Shown piece by piece: positions 41,117-48,249 of a stretch of 64,000 nt of DNA. The number at the start of each line of letters is the position of its first letter. Within the stretch, counting starts at the first letter, position 1. Below the pieces are notes generated by a model that did not search any database, was not told where the DNA came from, and saw only the letters and a list, made by a program, of their open reading frames with translations. A program made the translations under genes and the position numbers. The DNA is taken from positions 1 through 64,000 of the forward strand of contig NZ_PSYW01000002.1 in NCBI RefSeq assembly GCF_003383095.1. The letters are read 5' to 3'. Source of the DNA: Haloferax sp. Atlit-12N. GTDB taxonomy: Archaea > Halobacteriota > Halobacteria > Halobacteriales > Haloferacaceae.

Positions 41117-41551
41117 GTGACTGACGTGACATCTCACGACGGACTCGCCGAGGAGGCCGCTCGCGTGCTCCGCGACGAACACGAGCGACTGCTGACCGTC
41201 GTCGGCCAATGCGCCACCGCCGTCGCCGCCGAGTGGGACGGTGATTCGGTGGCGGACCGCGAGCGCGTCATGCCGCCGTTCAGGCGCGCGCTCGACGGCT
41301 CCGGCGCGCTTTCCCGACTGCCGCGGGCCCTCGCCGACGCGGTGACGGCTACCGGCCGACCGATGGCCGCCCCGCCCGTCGCGTCTCCGCCGTACGTGGT
41401 CGTCACCGGCGAGGGCGTCGTCCTCCGCGCCAACCTCGGCGAGGAGCGACTGGTGGTGCTCCTCCGGGCGTTCGAAGTCGTCCGCGACGGCGACGACTCC
41501 CACCGCTACCGCCGCATCGACGGCGTCGAAATCGAAGCCGAAATCGTCTGA
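41117..41551 (+). CDS. Hypothetical haloarchaeal protein
   Basis: 144 aa, not recognised. Begins (GTG) MTDVTSHDGLAEEAARVLRD, then an alpha-helical half and a beta-rich half (YVVVTGEGVVLRANLGEERL, then RYRRIDGVEIEAEIV). No motif or metal site seen. GTG at 41117 chosen because GGTTTTTATCCGG lies ~26 nt upstream, placing the transcript start at this codon (leaderless). An in-frame ATG upstream would fall before that box. Divergent from bolA. Confidence 0.6.
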   Translation: MTDVTSHDGLAEEAARVLRDEHERLLTVVGQCATAVAAEWDGDSVADRERVMPPFRRALDGSGALSRLPRALADAVTATGRPMAAPPVASPPYVVVTGEGVVLRANLGEERLVVLLRAFEVVRDGDDSHRYRRIDGVEIEAEIV

Positions 41552-41617
41552 GTCGGGTCGCTACGTCTCGACTGCGGGGCGCGCTTCGTCCCCCGACGTT
41601 TCGGTGTCCGCCCGCGG

Positions 41618-41941
41618 TTACATCTGGTAGCGGCGCACGTCGTCCCGCGGCGGGGCCTGCGACTGCCCGGTCATCTCCTCGTAGGTCATCCCTGCGAGGT
41701 ACTCGTCGTAGGTCACGTCGTAGCCCTGCCGGAGGTGGAAGTCGAGTTGGCCGCGGTCGAGTTCCGACTGGAACAGCGCGTGGACCGCCCGGCGGACGAG
41801 TTCGTCCGCGTCGTCGGGGTCGAACAGGGCGACGAGCATGGCGAGTTCGTGTCGCGTCTCGCGGTCGAGCGACACGTCTAGGCTATCGCCGAGGTCTCCG
41901 TAGGCCGCGTCAACGTCGTCTGTGAGTTCGTCGAGCGTCAT
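41618..41941 (-). CDS. Hypothetical haloarchaeal protein
   Basis: 107 aa, not recognised. Helical: MTLDELTDDVDAAYGDLGDS, RHELAMLVALFDPDDADELV, then RRAVHALFQSELDRGQLDFH, and a MTYEEMTGQ end. Possibly a small DNA- or protein-binding protein; composition is typically acidic. Convergent with the 41117 gene and divergent from the Tat lipoprotein gene at 42068. Confidence 0.65.
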   Translation of the reverse strand: MTLDELTDDVDAAYGDLGDSLDVSLDRETRHELAMLVALFDPDDADELVRRAVHALFQSELDRGQLDFHLRQGYDVTYDEYLAGMTYEEMTGQSQAPPRDDVRRYQM

Positions 41942-42067
41942 CGCCCGGCGATGGGGCCGTCACGGGGATACGCGTTTCGACCGCGGGAGCTGTCCGCTGT
42001 GCCTCCCGCCCGCCGACTGGCGCTCCCCGACAGAAGACACTTACTGGTGATTCGGCAATTTCCGCGC

Positions 42068-42985
42068 ATGTCCCCGGAACTCTCTCGGCGGTCCTTCCTC
42101 GGCGGCCTCGTGGTCGGTTCGGCCCTTCTCTCGGGCTGTCTCGGTGGGACCCCCGGCAATAGCTGTACCTCCAGCTACTCGCTCGAAGCGACGGCACTCT
42201 CCGACCCCGAACTGGTCGATACCGTCATCCAGGACTTCCACGAGCACGCTGAGACGGTGTCGCGTCTCGTCGCAACTGCGGCCAGCGAGGGCGAGGCCAC
42301 GTACAGTACGTACGACCACTTCCCGCTCGAGTCGGGCGACTACGTCGAACACGACGGCGCGTACTACCGCGTCGAACGCGAGCGAATCGAGACGCGAGAA
42401 CGCATCGCCCGCGAGGTCGAAATCGAATACGACCGAAACGAGTCGCCGCCGACCGGAGCGACGGTCTTCGACTTCGATGAACTCCCGAAGGCCGACCGCG
42501 AGGCGTTCCTCGCCGCGTATCCGAGCAAAGAGTTCGAGAACGGCGACGGCCCGCGAGGGTTCGCAACTGGATACGCGTACGTCTATCCCGACGGTGCCGA
42601 CTCTCGACTCACCGACGCCGGAACCGTCTGGGTACGGTACGATGGGCGCTCGTTCGAGGTCACCGTCGGAGAGACGCGAACCGTCGAAGAAGAGACAAAC
42701 AGATACACGCTCGAACAAGTCGGCGAAGACAGGGCGGCGTTCGCCGCGTTCGTTCACGAGGAACTCGTCGTTCCCCTCGACGACCTCTCCGACGGCGAGC
42801 GCGCGGTGTTCGAGCGCGCAATCGACGGAGAGGTAGACGAATGCGAACCGCTTTCCGACGACTTCGCCGCGCTCAAAGATCGAATCGACGAGATATCGGA
42901 GAATAGCGCGACCGGTCACGGTGCCCCGCTCGTCGAGTACGAGGGGACCACGTACGAAGTGGACCTCGTAAACACGGTCGTCTGA
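42068..42985 (+). CDS. Tat lipoprotein of unknown function
   Basis: 305 aa. Twin-arginine lipoprotein signal SRRSFLGGLVVGSALLSGCL, lipobox cysteine near residue 24, so it is anchored outside the cytoplasmic membrane. The mature part is acidic and mixed alpha/beta, with repeated surface-type segments (YYRVERERIETRERIAREVE, then WVRYDGRSFEVTVGETRTVE) and no recognisable catalytic site. Codon use is somewhat less GC-extreme than its neighbours. ATG at 42068 follows a CACTTACTGG box ~30 nt upstream. Followed by mutY 51 bp on. Confidence 0.7.
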   Translation: MSPELSRRSFLGGLVVGSALLSGCLGGTPGNSCTSSYSLEATALSDPELVDTVIQDFHEHAETVSRLVATAASEGEATYSTYDHFPLESGDYVEHDGAYYRVERERIETRERIAREVEIEYDRNESPPTGATVFDFDELPKADREAFLAAYPSKEFENGDGPRGFATGYAYVYPDGADSRLTDAGTVWVRYDGRSFEVTVGETRTVEEETNRYTLEQVGEDRAAFAAFVHEELVVPLDDLSDGERAVFERAIDGEVDECEPLSDDFAALKDRIDEISENSATGHGAPLVEYEGTTYEVDLVNTVV

Positions 42986-43036
42986 TAACCGTTCGGCATC
43001 GCCACGGCTAAACGCGGGCCGTCCCAAGCCGGGGCG

Positions 43037-43954
43037 ATGAGCGACGCGCCGTCCGAACTCCCCGCAGACCTCGACCGCGAAGCAGTCCAGTCCGCGCTCA
43101 CCGAGTGGTACGAGGCCGACCACCGGGACTTCCCGTGGCGGCGCACCGACGACCCCTACGAGATTCTCGTCTCCGAGGTGATGAGCCAGCAGACCCAACT
43201 CGGCCGCGTGGTCGAGGCGTGGGAGGCGTTCCTCGACGAGTGGCCGACGACGGCCGACCTCGCGGCGGCCGACCGCGCCGACGTGGTCGGCTTCTGGACG
43301 AATCACCGACTGGGGTACAACAACCGCGCGAAGTACCTCCACGAGGCCGCCCGGCAGGTCGAAGAGGACCACGGCGGCGAGTTCCCCCGGACGCCCGACG
43401 GCCTCTCGGAACTCATGGGCGTCGGCCCCTACACCGCCAACGCGGTCGCCTCCTTCGCGTTCAACAACGGCGACGCGGTGGTCGATACCAACGTCAAGCG
43501 GGTGCTGCACCGCGCCTTCGCGGTCCCCGACGACGACGCGGCGTTCGAGGCCGCCGCCTCGGAACTCATGCCCGACGGCGAGTCCCGCGTCTGGAACAAC
43601 GCCATCATGGAACTCGGTGGGGTCGCCTGCGGGAAGACACCGACGTGCGACGAGTCCGGCTGTCCGTGGCGGCAGTTCTGTCACGCCTACGAGACGGGTG
43701 ACTTCACCGCGCCCGACGTGCCGACCCAGCCGAGTTTCGAGGGGAGCAGGCGGCAGTTCCGCGGCCGGGTCGTCAGGGTTCTCGGCGAGTACGACGAACT
43801 CGGCCTCTCGGAGTTGGGACCGCGAGTCCGCGTCGATTACGGCGGCGACACGGGGTCGGAGTGGCTTCGCGGCCTCGTGGACGACCTCGAATCCGACGGC
43901 CTCGTCGATGTCGCGGAGGGCGACGACGGCGTCCGCGTCTCGCTGGCGAAGTAG
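43037..43954 (+). CDS. mutY: A/G-specific adenine DNA glycosylase
   Basis: 305 aa. HhH-GPD glycosylase: ILVSEVMSQQTQLGRVVEAW with the catalytic Glu, LMGVGPYTANAVASFAFNNG hairpin, VVDTNVKRVL with the catalytic Asp, then four cysteines CGKTPTCDESGCPWRQFC for a [4Fe-4S] cluster. Their spacing (C-x5-C-x4-C-x5-C) differs from the classical C-x6-C-x2-C-x5-C. The NUDIX-like 8-oxoG recognition domain of bacterial MutY is missing and replaced by ~90 residues. It removes adenine opposite 8-oxoguanine. Confidence 0.9.
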   Translation: MSDAPSELPADLDREAVQSALTEWYEADHRDFPWRRTDDPYEILVSEVMSQQTQLGRVVEAWEAFLDEWPTTADLAAADRADVVGFWTNHRLGYNNRAKYLHEAARQVEEDHGGEFPRTPDGLSELMGVGPYTANAVASFAFNNGDAVVDTNVKRVLHRAFAVPDDDAAFEAAASELMPDGESRVWNNAIMELGGVACGKTPTCDESGCPWRQFCHAYETGDFTAPDVPTQPSFEGSRRQFRGRVVRVLGEYDELGLSELGPRVRVDYGGDTGSEWLRGLVDDLESDGLVDVAEGDDGVRVSLAK

Positions 43955-44076
43955 CCCGCGCTCCGCCGGTGGTGTTCGCCGTGCTTGTCTCGTCGCGGTC
44001 GTCTCGCCGCCCGTATTTATCCCACCGGACTAGTCCGGCAGCAGTCGCACCCCTCGGTTCCGACTACGTACACTCG

Positions 44077-45081
44077 ATGGCAACACGCGACGCGTCTTCG
44101 TTCGACCCTCGCGAAGCCGCGGAGTCCGCCGAAGCGAAGACCCTCGCGCTGGACGACGGAGGGCGACTCGCATACGCCGAGTACGGCGATTCCGACGGCA
44201 TCCCGGTCGTGTTTCTCCACGGCGCGCCGGGGTCGCGCCTGCTCGGAGCGCTGTTTGACGCGCCCGCTGAGGAACGCGGAATCAGAGTCCTTGCCCCCGA
44301 CAGACCCGGCTACGGACGTTCGTCGCCGCGCCCGATACCCGAGGAATCGAGTGACCCGAGCCAGCGACCCGCGGAACCTACATCCGCGGACTTCTTCGAC
44401 GCGCTCCTCGACGACATCGGCGCGCAGTCGGCGGGGCTGGTCGCGTTCTCCGGCGGGAGCCGCGACGCGTTGGCCGCCGCGGCGGCGCGGCCGGACAGAG
44501 TTCAGCACGTGAGCGTCGTCGCGGGGGCGGTCCCGCCGGAAGCGCGCGAGCGGACGCCCAGCCCGCAGCGGTTCCTGTCGTGGCTGGCGACGAACGCGCC
44601 GGCACTCCTCGGCAGTCTCTTCCGCGGACAGGCATGGCTCGCCGGGAGGCTTGACCCTTCGCTCGTCGTCGCGCAGTACACGGCCGACGACGCGACCGAA
44701 GCGGTCCCTGACGGGGTCGCCGCGCTGGTTCGAGACGACTTCGTGGCGGCGGTCAGTCACTCGCGGCGGGGCGTAGTCGACGACTTCCGGGCCGCGGCCG
44801 CGCCGTGGGGGATTCCCTTCGACGACATCGAAGCCGACGTGTCCCTGTGGCACGGCGACGCCGACACGAACGTCCCGATATCCGGGGCGAAACGCCTCGA
44901 ATCCGCGATACCCGGCGCGCGGCTTCGAGAGGTGCGCGGCACAGACCACCTCCGGACGCTCCTCCGGAGCGTCCCCGACGCGCTGGACGAACAGTGCCGT
45001 GCCGCGGGGTCGCTCGACCCGGACGCTTCGGACGGTTTGTCGGGGTCGACCGCCGCCGCCGAATCGCACCACCGCGTTTGA
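44077..45081 (+). CDS. Alpha/beta hydrolase
   Basis: 334 aa. Alpha/beta-hydrolase fold: YGDSDGIPVVFLHGAPGSRL (oxyanion HGAPGSR), APDRPGYGRSSPRP, nucleophile elbow LVAFSGGSRDALAAAA with probable catalytic Ser, the acid in LWHGDADTNVP and the histidine in GTDHLR. Substrate unknown; probably an esterase-like enzyme. An N-terminal ~20-residue Glu/Ser/Ala leader and a Ser/Asp tail are non-conserved. ATG at 44077 follows a CGTATTTATCCC box that would give a short leader. Precedes an HTH_10 regulator 34 nt on. Confidence 0.82.
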   Translation: MATRDASSFDPREAAESAEAKTLALDDGGRLAYAEYGDSDGIPVVFLHGAPGSRLLGALFDAPAEERGIRVLAPDRPGYGRSSPRPIPEESSDPSQRPAEPTSADFFDALLDDIGAQSAGLVAFSGGSRDALAAAAARPDRVQHVSVVAGAVPPEARERTPSPQRFLSWLATNAPALLGSLFRGQAWLAGRLDPSLVVAQYTADDATEAVPDGVAALVRDDFVAAVSHSRRGVVDDFRAAAAPWGIPFDDIEADVSLWHGDADTNVPISGAKRLESAIPGARLREVRGTDHLRTLLRSVPDALDEQCRAAGSLDPDASDGLSGSTAAAESHHRV

Positions 45082-45115
45082 TATACCGGACCGAAAAACG
45101 GTCGGTCGAAACGGA

Positions 45116-45760
45116 ATGAAACACGCCCAGTTCTCGGTCGACTACCCGGACCGACTGGTCCACCCGCTCCAGCGCGGGATGATGCGCGACTCGCCGGTCG
45201 ACCGGGCGGAGCTGTTGATGTGGAGTCCGACGGCCGACGCGACGACGCTGTTCTGGTTCGACGGCGACCGAGACGCGGCCGACGCGCTCGTTTCGGGCGT
45301 CGATTCGCTCGTGCGGTCGCACTTCGTCGAGAGCGCGGAGGGGACCTACGGCTTCCTCCACCAGCGCGACTACGAGTTCGCGGACCCGCTTCTCGGAGTC
45401 ATCGCTGACTCGCGGGTGATATTCCTCCCACCGGTGGTGTTTCACGCCACCGGCTCCGTCCGGTTCGAGGCTGTCGGCGAGGTGTCGGCGCTCAGCGCGT
45501 TTTACGACGATATCGCGGCGCTCGGCGACCTCACGGTCGAGCGCGTGCAACCCTTCGACCGGCGGCGGTCCCCCTCGCAGCTCACCGACCGACAGCGGGC
45601 CGCGCTGGAGACCGCGGTCTCGACCGGCTACTACGAAATCCCTCGCGAGGGGTCGGTCGCGGACGTGGCCGACGTGCTCGACTGCTCGACGAGTACGGCC
45701 GGTGAGCTACTCCGAAAGGCCGAGGCGACGGTGCTCCGGGAGTTCGTCGGCTCGGGGTGA
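45116..45760 (+). CDS. HTH_10 (bacterio-opsin-activator type) transcription regulator
   Basis: 214 aa. C-terminal HTH_10: LTDRQRAALETAVSTGYYEI then PREGSVADVADVLDCSTSTA with the recognition helix. The N-terminal ~155 residues are the variable sensor half, with no visible cysteine ligands, unlike the regulator at 7164. GATATACC ~31 nt before the ATG suggests its own leaderless transcript. Target genes unknown; the divergent or neighbouring hydrolase and DsrE genes are candidates by position only. Confidence 0.82.
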   Translation: MKHAQFSVDYPDRLVHPLQRGMMRDSPVDRAELLMWSPTADATTLFWFDGDRDAADALVSGVDSLVRSHFVESAEGTYGFLHQRDYEFADPLLGVIADSRVIFLPPVVFHATGSVRFEAVGEVSALSAFYDDIAALGDLTVERVQPFDRRRSPSQLTDRQRAALETAVSTGYYEIPREGSVADVADVLDCSTSTAGELLRKAEATVLREFVGSG

Positions 45761-45773
45761 CGCGCACCGACGC

Positions 45774-46115
45774 CTACGGCACCTTCAGATAGGCATCGCC
45801 CGCCGCCTGCCGCGTCACGAGCTCGCCGACACCAGAGGGAACGACCTCGACGCCGTCGGCCAGTCGGTCGGTGTCGATGCCGCGGCCGTCGAGGGAGTTC
45901 TGACAGGCGCAACAGCGAACGTCGGCCTCGAACAGCGGGTCGAGGCGGTCGCGGACGGGCGAGTCGGCGAGAAAGAGGAGCGCTGCGTCGCCGTTGGCGA
46001 GAAGCGTGACCTCGCCCGTCTCGACCGTCTCGTCGTCGAGCAGGTTTCGGACGTTGCGGATGGCGTGCCGCCAGTCACCGAGGTCGGCGCTGGAGACGTG
46101 GAAGACGACGTTCAT
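45774..46115 (-). CDS. DsrE-family sulfur-relay-like protein
   Basis: 113 aa. DsrE/DsrF-like fold: MNVVFHVSSADLGDWRHAIR, VTLLANGDAALLFLADSPVR, then CCACQNSLDGRGIDTDRLAD, the position of the DsrE active cysteine, and VVPSGVGELVTRQAAGDAYL. These proteins shuttle persulfide sulfur or act as small redox partners. A CCxC motif in this position is a common haloarchaeal variant. Convergent with the HTH_10 gene and divergent from the flavin reductase at 46214. Confidence 0.82.
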   Translation of the reverse strand: MNVVFHVSSADLGDWRHAIRNVRNLLDDETVETGEVTLLANGDAALLFLADSPVRDRLDPLFEADVRCCACQNSLDGRGIDTDRLADGVEVVPSGVGELVTRQAAGDAYLKVP

Positions 46116-46213
46116 GGCTGGTTTTCGCGGCCCGGGTTCCTGTGTGTTGTGTCCATCCGGCACGGCCGAGTGCGGCCGACGAGATTTTCACGGCGCTCAC
46201 GGAGATACAGGGT

Positions 46214-46792
46214 ATGACGCAGCCACACGTGGTCGCCATCTGCGGCAGTCTCCGCGACCACAGCTACACCCGATTGGCGCTCGAACACGTCCTCGCCGGC
46301 GCGTCGGCCGCCGGCGGTACGACGGAACTCGTTGACCTCCGCGAGTACGACCTCCCGCCGCTCGATGCCGACTACGACGAGCAAGGGGATTCGGCCGAAC
46401 TCCGCCACGTCGTCGACGGCGCGGACGCGGTCATCCTCGGTACGCCGGTCTATCACGGCTCGTACTCCGGCGTCCTCAAGAACGCGCTCGACTACTGCGG
46501 CTTCGACGAGTTCGGCGAGAAGACCGTGGGCCTCCTCGCCGTCGCCGGCGGCTCGTTCCCCGTGACCGCCCTCGAACACCTCCGGTCGGTCTGCCGGTCG
46601 CTGAACTCGTGGGTGCTCCCCCACCAAGTCGCGATTCCCCGCGTCTCCTCGTCGTTCGACGGCGACGACCTCGCGAACGAGGACCTGCGCGAGCGGGTCG
46701 AGCGACTCGGGCGGGACGCGGTCGTCTACGCCAACATCGAGCCGGAGCCACCGACGTTCGAGAGCGGCGAGAACGTCGGCGCGGACGACTGA
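46214..46792 (+). CDS. NAD(P)H-dependent FMN reductase family protein
   Basis: 192 aa. Flavodoxin-like fold: VVAICGSLRDHSYTRLALEH (FMN phosphate loop), GTPVYHGSYSGVLKNALDYC, KTVGLLAVAGGSFPVTALEH. This is the SsuE/ArsH/NADPH-FMN reductase pattern: it reduces FMN or FMN-bound substrates. Partner monooxygenase unknown. ATG at 46214 is preceded by a GATTTTCACG box ~28 nt upstream, indicating a leaderless transcript. The gap to tdk (46793-46924, 132 bp) holds an ATCGTTTTGACC box near its end. Confidence 0.85.
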   Translation: MTQPHVVAICGSLRDHSYTRLALEHVLAGASAAGGTTELVDLREYDLPPLDADYDEQGDSAELRHVVDGADAVILGTPVYHGSYSGVLKNALDYCGFDEFGEKTVGLLAVAGGSFPVTALEHLRSVCRSLNSWVLPHQVAIPRVSSSFDGDDLANEDLRERVERLGRDAVVYANIEPEPPTFESGENVGADD

Positions 46793-46924
46793 GTCGCCGT
46801 CACGCGTCGCCCCGACTGCGCCGTCTCGACCCCGTCAACGTTCCGCGGAGTCGACCCGTCTCGACGCCCGACCGTCGCGGCAGATGAACAATCGTTTTGA
46901 CCCTCCTCGTCCCCCAGTCAGGAT

Positions 46925-47512
46925 ATGCACGCCATCACGCAGAGCGGATGGATAGAGGTCATCTCCGGCTCTATGTTCTCGGGGAAGACGGAGGAACTCC
47001 TCCGACGCCTCCGCCGGGCCGAAATCGCGGGGCAGGAGATTTCGGTGTTCAAGCCCCAACTCGACGACCGCTACGGCGAGACGACGGTCGGCTCTCACGC
47101 CGGTCGCTCGTGGGAGGCGAGCGTCGTCCCCTCCGAAGGCGAGGGCGTCTGGCAAATCGCCGAGGAACTCAACGGCGAGGACGTGGTCGCCATCGACGAG
47201 GCCAACTTCTTCTCGGCCGAGCTGGTCGACGTGTGCGAGGCGCTGGCCGCCGACGGCAAGCGCGTCCTCGTCTCGGGGACCGACCAGACCTTCCGCGCCG
47301 AACCGTTCGACCCGCTCCCGCAACTGATGGCGCTCGCGGAGTACGTCGACAAGCTCCAAGCCATCTGCACCGTCTGCGGCGAGCCGGCGACCCGGAACCA
47401 GCGACTCATCGACGGCGAACCCGCGCACGTCGACGACCCTACCATCCTCGTCGGCGCGGAGGAGTCCTACGAGGCGCGGTGCCGGAACTGTCATACCCTC
47501 CGGCGGGACTAG
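46925..47512 (+). CDS. tdk: Thymidine kinase
   Basis: 195 aa. Type II thymidine kinase: Walker [21 protein letters not shown], lid/Walker B-like VAIDEANFF with the DE pair, [20 protein letters not shown], and the zinc ribbon [12 protein letters not shown]...[10 protein letters not shown] (two Cys pairs). It phosphorylates thymidine, the salvage route to dTMP that complements ThyA. The long lasso loop YEARCRNC is present. Leaderless start likely (ATCGTTTTGACCC ~30 nt upstream). Followed 8 nt later by a Yip1 membrane protein gene. Confidence 0.94.
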   Translation: MHAITQSGWIEVISGSMFSGKTEELLRRLRRAEIAGQEISVFKPQLDDRYGETTVGSHAGRSWEASVVPSEGEGVWQIAEELNGEDVVAIDEANFFSAELVDVCEALAADGKRVLVSGTDQTFRAEPFDPLPQLMALAEYVDKLQAICTVCGEPATRNQRLIDGEPAHVDDPTILVGAEESYEARCRNCHTLRRD

Positions 47513-47520
47513 AGGCTAGC

Positions 47521-48123
47521 GTGACTACTTGGGTCGAAACCCCACGGGAGGGCCGCGACCGCGGACCGACCGGTATCCTCCGCGCGTGGGTCGCCGTGGT
47601 CGTTCGCCCACGCCAGTTCTTCCGCGACGGCGTCGCTCCCGGCGACCAAGCGCCCGGCCTCGTGTTCGCCATCGCGGTGGCACTCGTCTATCAGGGCCTC
47701 GGGTTCGCCTTCGCGCCGGCGACGATTCCGGCCATCGAGGGCGGCCCGCTCGTCTCGGCGCTCGTCGCCCTGCTCGTCGTCGCGCTGTTCGTCGCGCCGG
47801 CGCTCCTCCACCTGACGGCGGCCATCCAGACGGCGCTTCTCATCCCGCTTTTGTCCCGCCGCGCAGGAGTGAGCGAGACGGTGCAGGTCATCGCCTACGC
47901 CGCCGCGCCGTGCGCCTTCGCCAGCCTCCCGATTCCCGGCTTTCGCGCGCTGTGCGCCGTCTACGGCGCGGTCCTCCTCGTCGTCGGCATCAGCGAGGTC
48001 CACCAGACGACGGTTCCGAAGGCGGCGCTCGCCGCGGCCGTCCCCGCCGGCGTGGTGTTCGGCTACGCCTTCGGCGGCTTCCGCGCCCTCTCGGAACTCG
48101 CCGCGGCGCTCGCGCTCGTCTGA
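47521..48123 (+). CDS. Yip1-family membrane protein
   Basis: 200 aa. A ~30-residue soluble N-terminus (AWVAVVVRPRQFFRDGVAPG, the Yip1 motif region) precedes five hydrophobic helices (~45-65, 78-100, 105-125, 138-160, 165-195). Members of this family are small integral membrane proteins of unknown function in prokaryotes. GTG at 47521 chosen: it lies 8 nt after the tdk stop and no ATG is available downstream before the conserved PRQFF block. Likely cotranscribed with tdk. Confidence 0.75.
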   Translation: MTTWVETPREGRDRGPTGILRAWVAVVVRPRQFFRDGVAPGDQAPGLVFAIAVALVYQGLGFAFAPATIPAIEGGPLVSALVALLVVALFVAPALLHLTAAIQTALLIPLLSRRAGVSETVQVIAYAAAPCAFASLPIPGFRALCAVYGAVLLVVGISEVHQTTVPKAALAAAVPAGVVFGYAFGGFRALSELAAALALV

Positions 48124-48249
48124 GCCGAACCTCGCCTCGAATTCCCGCGTTTCGACCGACGGAGCGCCGTTTTTTCGCCCGTGCACGCGCTCCGCTCCCC
48201 TGAGCGTTTTTCGACAATCGTTTTAGTTAGGGGTTGTTTGCTCAACGCA

